A stretch of DNA of 64,000 bases from CAXBDP01 sp041689935 (GCA_041689935.1 JBDNFI010000008.1:3606-67605); one strand, 5' to 3'. Positions 45,576-55,049 are shown, counted from the stretch's first letter. Made by a program: numbers and translations. The notes: generated from the sequence alone by a model not told the origin.

Positions 45576-45914
45576 ATGATAAACTATAATAGCAAAATAT
45601 TTAGACCCGTAAGTAATACGGAAAATGGAGAAACTACAAGCGAAACAGTTTTTCGATATAAGCAAGATGGCAATGTACTTACTTCAGAATATTCAGGAGG
45701 GAAAATCATAAAAGGTCATTTGATTGGTTTGGTTGATGGAAAAGGAAATATTGATATGCGTTATCATCAAGTAAATGAAAAGGGACGATTGATGACAGGA
45801 AAGTGTATATCCAAACCAGAAATACTTGAAAATGGAAAAATCCGCCTGCACGAAAATTGGGAATGGACATCAGGCAACAAATCAAAAGGACAATCAATAA
45901 TTGAAGAGGTGTAG
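45576..45914 (+). CDS. Conserved hypothetical protein (often named N-acetylglutamate synthase-like)
   Basis: The 112-residue product is beta-rich with FRYKQDGNVLTSEYSGGKIIKGHLIGLVD and ends in LHENWEWTSGNKSKGQSIIEE. Proteins with this pattern are widespread in Bacteroidota and Bacillota and are often labelled as N-acetylglutamate synthase, a name without good support. I treat the function as unknown. It lies 48 bases downstream of the aminotransferase gene. Confidence 0.75.
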   Translation: MINYNSKIFRPVSNTENGETTSETVFRYKQDGNVLTSEYSGGKIIKGHLIGLVDGKGNIDMRYHQVNEKGRLMTGKCISKPEILENGKIRLHENWEWTSGNKSKGQSIIEEV

Positions 45915-46030
45915 AGGATGGGTTTGTGACAGGAAATACTTACGAAATTATAGCTGAGGGAGCGTTTTAGTTACCACCACAATTTTTATTAGAAGACTGT
46001 TATTGCTCCGAAATCGTATGCTTTATTCAT

Positions 46031-46079
46031 AAAAGCCATAGTAGCACTAAATCAACAAACGTGCTAATTTAAGGCTTTT
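46031..46079. terminator. Two-tier stem-loop
   Basis: AAAAGCC (46031-46037) pairs with GGCTTTT (46073-46079), and AGCAC (46043-46047) with GTGCT (46061-46065) inside. It lies between convergent genes and may end transcription in both directions. Confidence 0.45.
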
Positions 46080-46113
46080 ACGAATGTGTTTTTAGTCTAA
46101 AATCCTCCTTAAC

Positions 46114-46974
46114 TTAACCAATAATCCTCATCAAATACTCCCCATATCCACTTTTAAGTAATGGCTGGGCTAGGTCGCTTAATTGCTGCTTATTAATAAA
46201 GCCCATCCGATAGGCGATTTCTTCGATGCAGCCTATTTTGAGGCCTTGTCGTTCTTCAATTACTTGCACAAATGTGCCAGCCTGCATCAATGAAGCAAAA
46301 GTGCCCGTATCGAGCCAAGCAGTGCCGCGGCCTAATATGCCTACATGCAAATTGCCTTGCTTCAAATAGATTTTATTGATGTCGGTGATTTCCAGCTCTC
46401 CACGCGGGCTAGGTTCTAGGTTTTTGGCCATTTCTACCACCTTATTGTCGTAGAAGTAAAGTCCAGGCACGGCATAATTCGACTTTGGCTCCGTAGGCTT
46501 TTCTTCGATAGAAATAGCTTTATTATTTTCATCAAACTCAACCACGCCATAGCGCTCCGGATCGTTCACATGGTAGGCGAAGATCATTCCTCCGTCGGGA
46601 TTATTATTCTCCTGTAGCAATTTTTGAATCCCAGTGCCGTAGAAAATATTATCGCCCAAGATCAAGGCTACCGTATCATTTCCAATAAATTCCTCTCCTA
46701 TAATAAATGCCTGCGCAAGTCCTTCTGGTTTTGGTTGCTCCGCATAGTGAAACTCACATCCTAACTCTTTGCCATCGCCCAATAGCTTTTTGAAATTGGG
46801 CAAATCGTGCGGAGTACTAATTATCAAAATCTCTTTGATCCCAGCCATCATCAATATGGACAATGGATAGTAAATCATCGGTTTGTCGTAAACGGGCATC
46901 AATTGTTTGCTTACCGCTAATGTGAGTGGGTGCAAACGTGTACCTGATCCGCCAGCTAAGATTATTCCTTTCAT
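46114..46974 (-). CDS. rmlA: Glucose-1-phosphate thymidylyltransferase
   Basis: RmlA makes dTDP-glucose, the first step of dTDP-rhamnose and related sugars. The 286-residue product has the nucleotidyltransferase start KGIILAGGSGTRLHPLTLAVSKQLMPVYDKPMIYYP, EQPKPEGLAQAF, ALILGDNIFYG and EKPTEPKSNYAVPGLYFYD. It is separate from rmlB (10 kb away), and rmlC and rmlD are not in the window. Confidence 0.96.
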   Translation of the reverse strand: MKGIILAGGSGTRLHPLTLAVSKQLMPVYDKPMIYYPLSILMMAGIKEILIISTPHDLPNFKKLLGDGKELGCEFHYAEQPKPEGLAQAFIIGEEFIGNDTVALILGDNIFYGTGIQKLLQENNNPDGGMIFAYHVNDPERYGVVEFDENNKAISIEEKPTEPKSNYAVPGLYFYDNKVVEMAKNLEPSPRGELEITDINKIYLKQGNLHVGILGRGTAWLDTGTFASLMQAGTFVQVIEERQGLKIGCIEEIAYRMGFINKQQLSDLAQPLLKSGYGEYLMRIIG

Positions 46975-47090
46975 TTGTTTTTTTAATTTGAAATCTAAGA
47001 TAAGTCAAGCTTTTGGAAATTATAATGGAATGAACGCTTAATTGCTTTTTCTTCCACAATTTCGGTATCCTGTATTCAAAATGGGCAGAT

Positions 47091-48071
47091 TTAGAACCGC
47101 TTGATTTTGGCTAAAGCTGGTTTCATAATCCGTTCTATACTTGTTTGTTCGATGTTTTTACCAATAAAGACCAGTTTAGATTCCTTCCCCGTCAAATCAA
47201 ATTCCTCATCCACTGCACTTAAGCTGAGGTATTTACCAGCAGACTGCAAAATTCTAGGCTCGCCCTGGCCGGCAAAGCGGACAAATCCCTTTATACGATA
47301 GATCTGATGCTGATGAAGAGCCAACAATACCGTTAGACAATGCATCAATGCGTTTTTTTCAAACTCAAAGGAAGTTTGATAAGTAATTGCGGTTATATCA
47401 TTGTGCGCATGGTGATGATGCTCATGTGTTTCATCTTCCTTTTTAGGATACGTAAGGGTTTCAGGCAAATCAAAAATCTTTTCGCGCAGAAGTTCGGGGT
47501 CGGATACGGTGCCGTCTTTTGAGGTATATATTTTGGCAAATGGGTTAATCCCTGTTAAGATGCTTTGCAGCTTTTCGATATAATCTTCCTGCACGTTTGT
47601 GGCTTTGTTGATAACAATATCGGTTGCGAAAGTAATCTGTCTACGAACTTCATCGGCTTCTTCCAACCGGTCTTCTACCGTTTCGGCATCTACTACACAA
47701 ATACACGTATTGAGGGTGAAATATTCCTGCACTTCGGTTTGCATAAATATGGCGCCGACATTTCCTGGATCTGCAATTCCGGTGGTCTCGATAAATAGAT
47801 AATCAACCTCCAGCTTTTTGATAATGATTTCAGAAAGTACATTTTCCAATTCGGAGCCAATGCTGCAGCAGATACATCCTTCCGTCAATTCGTAGAGTTG
47901 ATTGTATTGTTTGGAAATCAATTGGCCATCTATAGCCGTATCACCAAATTCATTTTCGATTACAATCTTCTTTTTATCGGGCAGACTTTTCAGCAAATGA
48001 TTGAGCAAAGTAGTTTTACCAGCTCCTAAAAATCCGCTGATCAGAATTACTTGTATGGGTTGAGTAGACAT
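47091..48071 (-). CDS. CobW/COG0523 family GTPase with His-rich loop
   Basis: COG0523 proteins are GTP-driven metallochaperones. The 326-residue product has the P-loop SGFLGAGKTTLLNHLL, the metal motif GCICCSIGSE, ETTGIADP and NKATN (in place of the usual NKxD), then a His-rich stretch HEHHHHAHN at about 218-226 and a CobW_C domain (LHQHQIYRIKGFVRF). It is a different branch from the second COG0523 gene at 53 kb. The metal is not determined by sequence, with zinc most likely. No clear Zur-type palindrome is in front. Confidence 0.88.
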   Translation of the reverse strand: MSTQPIQVILISGFLGAGKTTLLNHLLKSLPDKKKIVIENEFGDTAIDGQLISKQYNQLYELTEGCICCSIGSELENVLSEIIIKKLEVDYLFIETTGIADPGNVGAIFMQTEVQEYFTLNTCICVVDAETVEDRLEEADEVRRQITFATDIVINKATNVQEDYIEKLQSILTGINPFAKIYTSKDGTVSDPELLREKIFDLPETLTYPKKEDETHEHHHHAHNDITAITYQTSFEFEKNALMHCLTVLLALHQHQIYRIKGFVRFAGQGEPRILQSAGKYLSLSAVDEEFDLTGKESKLVFIGKNIEQTSIERIMKPALAKIKRF

Positions 48072-48410
48072 TTTTTGAAATTAAATTTCTGTGAATGAAG
48101 TGGTTTATACAATTAAAAACTTAATTCACATTTCAAAATTCATTTTAGGAATTTCTCATTGATGTTAATTAGATACAAGTTAGTTTAAGATATTTATATT
48201 CTTAAAGTGTATTGAACTATTGATTAGCGGGAGGCTAAAATAACAAATTAACGAGGGCATTTTAGGCCGAAGCTAGATAAAGGACTTTGTCCTTGAGGAA
48301 TTGAAACAACATTAGTAAAGCTAAATTATTGAGGGTGCGTAATCTTGAAGGTGGGGAAGCTTTTCTATTCCTTTTGTGAAAAATAATCAAAAGATTGATT
48401 AAATGAGGCT
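48072..48410. other. Gene-free spacer between permease 3' end and CobW start
   Basis: No credible gene in 339 bases. It holds one GCGGGAGG word (48227-48234) and a small hairpin AAGGAC/GTCCTT (48280-48294). Promoter elements for the CobW gene were not identified. Confidence 0.5.
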
Positions 48411-49820
48411 TTAGCTAAGCTGAATAATTTGCCTTTTGCCTTCTAAAATCAACCCACTAGCAGCTAATAAAACAGAAATAATTAAGAGAACAGAAATATT
48501 GATAAATACACTGGAAAAATTTAAGGATTTACGATATTCAAACACGGGTAAATTGTCTATATCATTAATATCAAGGCTTTTATTATCAAAAACGAAAGGC
48601 ATAAAATGCGCTCGCCAAGTCAAACTGAAAGATTTTATATAATCTTTAAAATCATTATAATTTAAGGATGAAGTGCCTGCCAATTGGGTTGCTCCATATT
48701 GAAAAAGAACTGTAGGGCTTAGAAATCCCCAAGAATTAACCCATTTTTGCTGCTTGGATAATTGCAAATCAAACTTACCAATTAATGGAGATAGGGTTTC
48801 CTCCATTATCTCCTGACTTGCAAAGTAGCCTTGCCAATAGCCAAAGGCATTTTCTCCCTCTTTTCGTATCAGTTCAGGGTGATTTCTTAGGTATTCATCT
48901 AAGACTTGGTCTTGCTTCTTACTCAGTTCACTTTTTATTTCTCTAATTTCATTGAGTAATGTCACTCTAGATGGCATGGGGTAAACAGTATTTGCAGCTT
49001 GATTGATTATAGTTGGAACAATCAAAACCAATAGAATCCATAAGGAAAGTAATGAAACAGCATTCCTAGCTGAGGAGTACCCTAGAATATTTGCCAAGTA
49101 AGAGATGGCAAACCAAAAAGCCAAATAGGAAAAAGTAAGTAATAGGAAAACGTATAATTCACCGCTAATACCAATACCTACCCAAAATATAGTGCCTACA
49201 ATTGTAAATAAAAGAATGAAGGCTAACGTTAAAAAACGGATTATGAAACGCTGCAAAAGCCATAAATTGGTATTAATTGGGCTTGAAGCGAGTAATTTTA
49301 GTCTCCCAGATTCCAACTCCTGCGAACGCAAATTGTAGGTAAAGGCTATAATCAAAAGAGGAACGAGGTATGCGAGTACAAACGATAAATCAAAGTTGCC
49401 AAAAAGCAGTTGTACTGGGTTATTTAGTTCATTGAAGCTCAATGTTGCCAAGTCTTCATTGGCGGCTATTTTCATTTGGTGGGTATATAGATCACTTTGC
49501 CCAATTGCCAATTTACTGATTGCATCAGCGGGCATGGTGGCTAATTGTCCAGTAAAAATGGCGACATTTGTTGGAGACAGTCGGAATGATAAAGAATGTT
49601 CTTCTCCTTTACTTACAGCTAATGCAACCTCTTGAAGTAATTGCTCTTTTTCTTGATGATTCTCTATTGCTTGCTTTTGATCGACTTGCCTTCTCTCAAA
49701 GTGCTTCAGACCATTGTGACCCGAATAAAGACAGAGTGCAGCTAGCACAATAGTTAAAGAAATGAACCAATAATTCCGGCTCAAGAGTTTTATTTCGTGA
49801 CGGATATTTAGATTAAGCAT
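48411..49820 (-). CDS. DUF3526 ABC transporter permease (second subunit)
   Basis: The product from ATG 49820 has 469 residues: one N-terminal membrane helix, a large extracytoplasmic domain (about 35-135), then five hydrophobic segments, another soluble region and a last helix. This layout and the RHEIKLLSRNYWF start fit DUF3526 permeases. It starts 1 base after the stop of the other permease; a frame start at 49865 would overlap that gene. It is the last gene of the presumed zinc operon. Confidence 0.85.
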   Translation of the reverse strand: MLNLNIRHEIKLLSRNYWFISLTIVLAALCLYSGHNGLKHFERRQVDQKQAIENHQEKEQLLQEVALAVSKGEEHSLSFRLSPTNVAIFTGQLATMPADAISKLAIGQSDLYTHQMKIAANEDLATLSFNELNNPVQLLFGNFDLSFVLAYLVPLLIIAFTYNLRSQELESGRLKLLASSPINTNLWLLQRFIIRFLTLAFILLFTIVGTIFWVGIGISGELYVFLLLTFSYLAFWFAISYLANILGYSSARNAVSLLSLWILLVLIVPTIINQAANTVYPMPSRVTLLNEIREIKSELSKKQDQVLDEYLRNHPELIRKEGENAFGYWQGYFASQEIMEETLSPLIGKFDLQLSKQQKWVNSWGFLSPTVLFQYGATQLAGTSSLNYNDFKDYIKSFSLTWRAHFMPFVFDNKSLDINDIDNLPVFEYRKSLNFSSVFINISVLLIISVLLAASGLILEGKRQIIQLS

Positions 49821-49821
49821 T

Positions 49822-51210
49822 TTAAATTCGTGTTGAGGCCAAAAACAGAAAACCAAATGATACAAATAGCCAAGCTCCCAAAATCATAAGGTTACCCATG
49901 TTGGCTGAGATAACTTCTTCGAAGGCTGGTGTTTCGAATTGAAAATCAGGGATTTCAGAAAGTAGTGAAGCGTCAGCTTTGTAGTTCCAATCGCCAAGTT
50001 TTGAATTTTTAGCAAAATTACCATTCAAAATTCGTTGCATTTCTACTCGATGTTTTTCGGCCACATCTGTGAAATTCCAGTGCGTCGCGTAGTCAGTATT
50101 GGCTATAGCCATCGACATAAACCGCGTTGGTAGAAAAGGCGAGAGAAAAGCTAGATTTTGATATACCTTAGTTTGTTTTTTATGAACCTCCTTAAGCTTT
50201 TCATTGTGTTTGATATAAATTTCAGCCTCATGTTCTTCTCCTTTCTGCATTCGGAAAGCATCGAAATTAAATGGTAAATCCTCTAGTTTTTTCACTTGGT
50301 AGGATTCAAGCGTTTCTTTTTCTAATAGCTTAGATGCCTCGCTCCATGGGTCATGTCCGTCAAGTCCCTTTCTTTTATCTTCTGCCACTGCCGATTCAAA
50401 CTCCTGACGAGTTGGGTAAGGATACTTTTCGTTGACGTAACTGCTCGCTACTTTTGGTAATGCCAAACAACTTCCTATCCATATGGCTAATAGTGTAACT
50501 AGCGAAATTCCTGAGTTACTTGTCAAGGAAGATACAATAAGAGTTATGCCATTAATAATTGCAAAATAGACCAAGTAAATCAGCCACATGCTTACCAAAA
50601 GTTTCCAATTAAACTCTCCAATAAAGACAGCGGCTAAAGTAAAAAGAGCGGTTGTCAGTACTGCGATAGGTATGAAGTTGCCCAGCCATTTACCCCAGAT
50701 TAATTGCTTACTGCTGATTCCTTGAGTTTTAATAATTCGAATGGTGCCTTGTTCCTTTTCTCTTGTGACAGATTGATGGCCTAAGGCAATAATCATTAGA
50801 GGGATAATGAACAGCAATATAAAATCAGGTGTCAAATCTCCGAAGCGGGAAAGACCTGTTTGATCTGCGGCCGCCACATTATCTGCTTCATTTCTGGAGT
50901 GTGCTTCCAAAAAAACGGATACACCCGTATATTTTTCCACTCCTGGGTCAATCAACGAAAGCGGAAATTGCGGTTTGAAAGCAAAGGTGCCATAATGTGC
51001 TGCATTATGAGGGTTAGTAGAGCCTTGTGCTAACCATAGTTCTTTGGCATGCTCCTCAGCTTGCTCTCTCTGAAGGCTTTTCTCCTGCCATTGTTTGTGG
51101 CTGATGAATATTGCTACAGCGCTGAGCAAGATAACAATTCCAAACATCCATTTAAACTGTCCATGGCGGGACATTTCCTTAATCTCTTTTTTGGCTACAT
51201 GAAAAATCAT
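49822..51210 (-). CDS. DUF3526 ABC transporter permease (first subunit)
   Basis: The 462-residue product begins MIFHVAKKEIKEMSRHGQFK, then one helix, a large extracytoplasmic domain with several His (SRNEADNVAA and HNAAHYGTFAF), and VTREKEQGTIRIIKTQGIS, the conserved cytoplasmic loop of ABC-2 exporters and importers of this type. It follows the ATPase gene closely and pairs with the next permease. In Bacteroidota such DUF3526 systems are found near zinc-regulated genes, which matches the neighbours here. Confidence 0.88.
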   Translation of the reverse strand: MIFHVAKKEIKEMSRHGQFKWMFGIVILLSAVAIFISHKQWQEKSLQREQAEEHAKELWLAQGSTNPHNAAHYGTFAFKPQFPLSLIDPGVEKYTGVSVFLEAHSRNEADNVAAADQTGLSRFGDLTPDFILLFIIPLMIIALGHQSVTREKEQGTIRIIKTQGISSKQLIWGKWLGNFIPIAVLTTALFTLAAVFIGEFNWKLLVSMWLIYLVYFAIINGITLIVSSLTSNSGISLVTLLAIWIGSCLALPKVASSYVNEKYPYPTRQEFESAVAEDKRKGLDGHDPWSEASKLLEKETLESYQVKKLEDLPFNFDAFRMQKGEEHEAEIYIKHNEKLKEVHKKQTKVYQNLAFLSPFLPTRFMSMAIANTDYATHWNFTDVAEKHRVEMQRILNGNFAKNSKLGDWNYKADASLLSEIPDFQFETPAFEEVISANMGNLMILGAWLFVSFGFLFLASTRI

Positions 51211-51213
51211 AAC

Positions 51214-51915
51214 TCAGTCGTTCATGTGGTTTAGGTAAAGTTTTTCCAAGTCGCTATGGTTGATCTCTTCTGTAGAAAGTTGTGCAACCAATTTTCCTGA
51301 CTTCATTATTCCGATGTCAGTACCAGTTTCTTTTGCCCTAAACAGATCATGCGTAGCCATTAATGTTGCTACATTCTGTTGGCTAAGGCGAAGAAGTAAT
51401 TCTGAAAACTCATTGCTTGCTTTGGGGTCTAAACCTGAAGTTGGCTCATCCAGCAATAGTACCTTGGCCTTTTTAGCTATGGCCATGGAAACCCCTATTT
51501 TTTGTCGCATTCCTTTCGAATAGGTTTTGACTCTTTTTTTGAAGGCTTCTGATTGCAAACCTGCTTCTTGCAGAAATTTTATTAGTTCATCCTCGGGATA
51601 TTTCAATCCAGCCAAACCGATAAAGTATTCGAGATTTTCTAAACCACTGAGCTCATTATATAAAACAAGGTTTTCGGGGATGTAAGCAATGAGCTTTTTT
51701 ATGGCAATGGGGTCTTTAGAAACTTCTATTTGATTGATAATTGCTTTTCCACTAGTAGGAGAAATAAAATTGAGAAAAAGATTAATGGTGGTCGATTTTC
51801 CTGCTCCATTTGCTCCTAAAAGGCAATAAATGTCTCCTGGCTCGATAGAAAGATTTAAGTTATCAAGTGCTAAATTATCTTGGTATTTCTTGGTAAGGTT
51901 GATAGCGTGTAGCAT
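51214..51915 (-). CDS. ABC transporter ATP-binding protein
   Basis: The product from ATG 51915 has 233 residues with Walker A GANGAGKSTT, signature YSKGMRQKIGVSMAIA, Walker B VLLLDEPTSGLDP and the switch His in ATHDLF. It energises the two DUF3526 permeases downstream. The start is set at 51915 because the frame further upstream reads through a half-palindrome that looks regulatory. It is probably a substrate exporter or importer linked to zinc, inferred from context. Confidence 0.93.
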   Translation of the reverse strand: MLHAINLTKKYQDNLALDNLNLSIEPGDIYCLLGANGAGKSTTINLFLNFISPTSGKAIINQIEVSKDPIAIKKLIAYIPENLVLYNELSGLENLEYFIGLAGLKYPEDELIKFLQEAGLQSEAFKKRVKTYSKGMRQKIGVSMAIAKKAKVLLLDEPTSGLDPKASNEFSELLLRLSQQNVATLMATHDLFRAKETGTDIGIMKSGKLVAQLSTEEINHSDLEKLYLNHMND

Positions 51916-51928
51916 AATTAAGTTATTT

Positions 51929-51943
51929 TGCAACAATGATGAT
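51929..51943. promoter_or_regulatory. Half-conserved TGCAACAATG site before the ABC genes
   Basis: TGCAACAATGATGAT shares the left half and centre (TGCAACAATG) with the perfect palindrome before merC at 54963 and keeps 4 of 7 positions in the right half. It lies 13 bases before the ATPase ATG and may be a second operator of the same regulator. Confidence 0.4.
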
Positions 51944-51974
51944 TGAGTGGTTTGAAGTGTGTTTAAATCTCATT

Positions 51975-52847
51975 TTATTGGCGCTTATTAAAGTCAGAAA
52001 TTAAGCTAATTGCATCTATTTCACCATTTTTGCTTGTATACCTACTTTTAATCAATTTGTACTCCTTCAAGGTAAAATTAGCGCTGTAATAGATAGAAGA
52101 GTCCCTATGATCTGGCACGTAGTCTTCGGGAATTGCATAAGTATAATAACCACTTTCGCCCGCAGCAACAGGAATACTGAAGAAGCTGCGTTGAACAAAC
52201 TCTCCAGTTTGCGCTTCAAAAACGGATGCTTCTACAAAAAAGTCAACTGCATGTTCGGGATAGCCGAATAGGTAACCGTAAGCACGATATCGGTCATTAC
52301 GACTTTCATATTCTACCACGGTCAAAAGAGTAGCTGGGTTCGAGTTTGAAGTAAAGCCCCACTGCCCAAAAAAATGTGCCTTATCGGAAATTAGCTTTTC
52401 CAATAATTTTGTTCGACAAACGAGTATTTGAAAGTTTCTCTTGCCCTGCCATGTTTGTTTGTAAGGAATCAAAAGAAACTCAAACTCATTAGTTGACAAT
52501 GCCTTTAATACTTTGTTCCACTTTTCTAATTCATCAAGAGCCATTTTTGAAGAATCAGCACTTACGGAGACAACTAATTTGTCTCCATCTTTCATTTCAG
52601 GTTCTTTGGCCAATGGATAAGAAAGGGCGAAGCCTAGACTACTGATTGGCTTTAGTGTATCAAGCAAAGTATAGAGCGCTTCATGCTCAAGACCATAAGT
52701 AAGGAGTTCATTGGCCATTTTTAGTTCTTCCGAAGAAAGATGAGACAAATCCCAAAGTTTGGTTTTTGGACCAAGTCCAATACTTCTGGTAGCAGTACAT
52801 GAAGCCAGTATCAGCAGTAATAATATAGTAAGTAGTGCTATTCTCAT
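51975..52847 (-). CDS. Lipoprotein of unknown function
   Basis: The product from ATG 52847 has 290 residues and a lipobox (LLLLILASC). The rest has no family I recognise; a mix of helices and beta strands, with WGFTSNSNPATLLTVVEYESR and FFVEASVFEAQTGEFVQRSFF. The start at 52847 avoids an 11-base overlap with the upstream CobW gene. Its place between CobW and the ABC ATPase suggests it belongs to the same metal-related unit. Confidence 0.7.
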   Translation of the reverse strand: MRIALLTILLLLILASCTATRSIGLGPKTKLWDLSHLSSEELKMANELLTYGLEHEALYTLLDTLKPISSLGFALSYPLAKEPEMKDGDKLVVSVSADSSKMALDELEKWNKVLKALSTNEFEFLLIPYKQTWQGKRNFQILVCRTKLLEKLISDKAHFFGQWGFTSNSNPATLLTVVEYESRNDRYRAYGYLFGYPEHAVDFFVEASVFEAQTGEFVQRSFFSIPVAAGESGYYTYAIPEDYVPDHRDSSIYYSANFTLKEYKLIKSRYTSKNGEIDAISLISDFNKRQ

Positions 52848-52848
52848 G

Positions 52849-54048
52849 CTATTGATCAATATGAATTGGCCACGGATCTTTAAATTCCAAACCCTTTTGC
52901 CAAGATTTAATTTCCTTTTTTGTACACAAACATGCTTCTAATTCCATCCGAACTTCATCTTGCTTGAGGTCTTGACCGATTATAACCAACTCATTTTTTC
53001 TGTCTCCATATACTATACTCCAGGCAGATTCAATATCTGCTTTATTTTCCACAAATGATGCATATTGAATTCTCTTCTCAAATGGCATGGAGCACCACCA
53101 AACGCCTATAAAATCTGCTCTTAGCGAACCTCCCGCCTGACTCCAACTCAACGCTGCATCTGATCTAGATGCTAGCCAAAAGAGACCTTTACTTCTTATA
53201 ATATTGCTTGGCCATTGATTGGAAACGTATTCCCAGAATCTTTCGGGATGAAAGGGTCTATTGTCACGAAATACGAAAGAACTGATTCCATATTCTTCTG
53301 TTTCTGGTTGACGCTCTTTTTCTAACTCAGCAATCCAACCAGCCGATTGGGAAGTTATATCGTAGTTGAATCTCTTGGTGGCAAGTATGCTATTCAATGG
53401 AACACGACCAAACTCAGACTCAATTAGTGTAGCCCTTGGGTTAAGTTTAGCTATAATATCTTTTAAAAGACTAAGTTGATTAGCACTAATTAAATCGACC
53501 TTGTTGATTAAGATGACATCGGCAAATTCTACCTGATCAGTGAGCAAATTTACTATCGTCCTCTGATCCTCAGCATCGTTCATTTCTCGGGTAGCAATGG
53601 TGTCTAATGAGCCAAAATCTTTCAGAAAATTAAGTGCATCAACCACGGTTACCATGGTGTCCAATTCACATACATCCGAAAGGTTGACTTCCAATTCATC
53701 GCTTTCAAACCAGAATGTTTGAGCTACTGGTAAGGGTTCTGAAATACCCGTGCTTTCAATCAAAAGGTAGTCGTACTTTTTCTCTAAAGCGAGCTTGGCT
53801 ACTTCTTCAATTAGATCTTCGCGTAGCGTGCAGCAAATACATCCATTACTCATTTCCACAAGTTTTTCATCCGTTCGGCTAAGTGTATTCCCTTGTTTTA
53901 CCAAGTTTGCATCTATGTTTACTTCACTCATGTCGTTCACAATCACTGCCACTCGCAAGCCTTCCTTATTGTGAAGTACGTGATTTAGCAAAGTGGTTTT
54001 GCCTGCGCCCAAAAAGCCTGACAGAACTGTTACTGGTAATTTTATCAT
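52849..54048 (-). CDS. CobW/COG0523 GTPase, ZigA/YciC-like zinc metallochaperone
   Basis: The 399-residue product has P-loop SGFLGAGKTTLLNHVL, the Cys motif GCICCTLREDLIEEV, ESTGISEPLPVAQTF and NKVD. The long C-terminal domain with FHPERFWEYVSNQWP and SWSQAGGSLRADFIGVWW is typical of the zinc-responsive ZigA/YciC/YeiR branch, which is induced when zinc is low and delivers zinc to client proteins. It sits in the MerC-CobW-ABC cluster behind a candidate Zur box. It has little similarity outside motifs to the CobW gene at 47-48 kb. Confidence 0.92.
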   Translation of the reverse strand: MIKLPVTVLSGFLGAGKTTLLNHVLHNKEGLRVAVIVNDMSEVNIDANLVKQGNTLSRTDEKLVEMSNGCICCTLREDLIEEVAKLALEKKYDYLLIESTGISEPLPVAQTFWFESDELEVNLSDVCELDTMVTVVDALNFLKDFGSLDTIATREMNDAEDQRTIVNLLTDQVEFADVILINKVDLISANQLSLLKDIIAKLNPRATLIESEFGRVPLNSILATKRFNYDITSQSAGWIAELEKERQPETEEYGISSFVFRDNRPFHPERFWEYVSNQWPSNIIRSKGLFWLASRSDAALSWSQAGGSLRADFIGVWWCSMPFEKRIQYASFVENKADIESAWSIVYGDRKNELVIIGQDLKQDEVRMELEACLCTKKEIKSWQKGLEFKDPWPIHIDQ

Positions 54049-54113
54049 TGCTCTTTTAGTATGTTTTGTATTTCATCTAATTGATTAAGAATGTATTCTT
54101 GGACTTTGTAAAT

Positions 54114-54416
54114 CTATTCGGTGCTCAGTACGATTTTCGAATGGTCATGGTCGTGTCCTTCCTGACCCGGGAGGTCATGCGTATGACCAGAAATAGCAAA
54201 AATCCCTTCTTCTAGTTCTTCGATTACACCAAGCAAACTATCATTTTTTGGATGACTTGATGTGTCAAGTTTTTCCTCTAAACTTTTTATTAATTTTATT
54301 ACCTCTTTTTGTTTTTCATATGCCTTATCTAGTAAGTTTTGGCCTTCTTGGTTAGCCGAGCTACAAGAGAATAAAAAAGTAAGCATTAGAATTTTTGAAA
54401 TTGCTTTGAGTTCCAT
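54114..54416 (-). CDS. Small His-rich lipoprotein
   Basis: The product from ATG 54416 has 100 residues with a lipobox (MLTFLFSC, Cys 17). A helical, charged middle (EKQKEVIKLIKSLEEKLD) is followed by a His/Asp-rich tail GHTHDLPGQEGHDHDH that can bind zinc or another divalent metal. It lies between merC and cobW in the same direction and fits an extracytoplasmic metal-buffering or handing-on role, inferred from composition. Confidence 0.7.
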   Translation of the reverse strand: MELKAISKILMLTFLFSCSSANQEGQNLLDKAYEKQKEVIKLIKSLEEKLDTSSHPKNDSLLGVIEELEEGIFAISGHTHDLPGQEGHDHDHSKIVLSTE

Positions 54417-54549
54417 TTTATTGGTGGTCTTAGGGTTTCGCAAAATGAGATTCTTATAGGGATGTAATAAAAATCATTCAACCTATTGTAAGGAAATGAA
54501 TTATGCATTTTCTATTTGGGGTGCGAGACAAAGAATAAGCAAATAGGTT

Positions 54550-54933
54550 TCATATTGATTGTTGTTTCAAAACCTTCTTATTGGCGAAATGAGCTGAAAT
54601 AATTATCAATGATCCGCCAACCCGCAGTAAGGATTCCAACCAAAGCCATTCAATTATTCCTCCTAATAGAATTAGAATTAAGCCCATTATTAATAAAATG
54701 GCTGGGTTGCTGTTTTTCTCTTTAAAATAAGTTTGAAATATTGATACAGAACCAATTATTGCAGCCATTACAAATAATGGCGTTTCTATTTTTTCTAGGG
54801 CTTCTAAATGCAAGCCAGCAATTGCAGAGGTGATTATTAAAACTGGCATTAATGCGCAGTGAATAGAACAAAGGAAGGATACTCCTATACCACAGTTGTC
54901 CAATACCATTGAGGTTTTGTTGATCTTATTCAT
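54550..54933 (-). CDS. MerC domain membrane protein
   Basis: The product from ATG 54933 has 127 residues and four membrane segments, with the MerC-type Cys pair CSIHCALMP near the end of the first segment. MerC family proteins move metal ions such as Hg(II) across the membrane; in Bacteroidota they often sit in zinc-regulated clusters, as here. An upstream frame start at 54978 would place the palindromic operator inside the gene, so 54933 is preferred. Confidence 0.85.
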   Translation of the reverse strand: MNKINKTSMVLDNCGIGVSFLCSIHCALMPVLIITSAIAGLHLEALEKIETPLFVMAAIIGSVSIFQTYFKEKNSNPAILLIMGLILILLGGIIEWLWLESLLRVGGSLIIISAHFANKKVLKQQSI

Positions 54934-54962
54934 ACGCAATTTTAGAAACAATATATTACAAA

Positions 54963-54977
54963 TGCAACAATGTTGCA
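54963..54977. promoter_or_regulatory. Perfect 7-1-7 palindrome, candidate Zur-type operator
   Basis: TGCAACA-A-TGTTGCA is a perfect 15-bp palindrome of the Fur/Zur form, 29 bases before the merC ATG and in front of a probable zinc-homeostasis operon. The identity of the regulator is inferred. Confidence 0.55.
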
Positions 54978-55049
54978 AAAAAAATGTAGAAGGATCAGCA
55001 GGAGGATATTCTTTGGCGAATTTCAGTTTACTTCTGGAGCTTTTTTACT

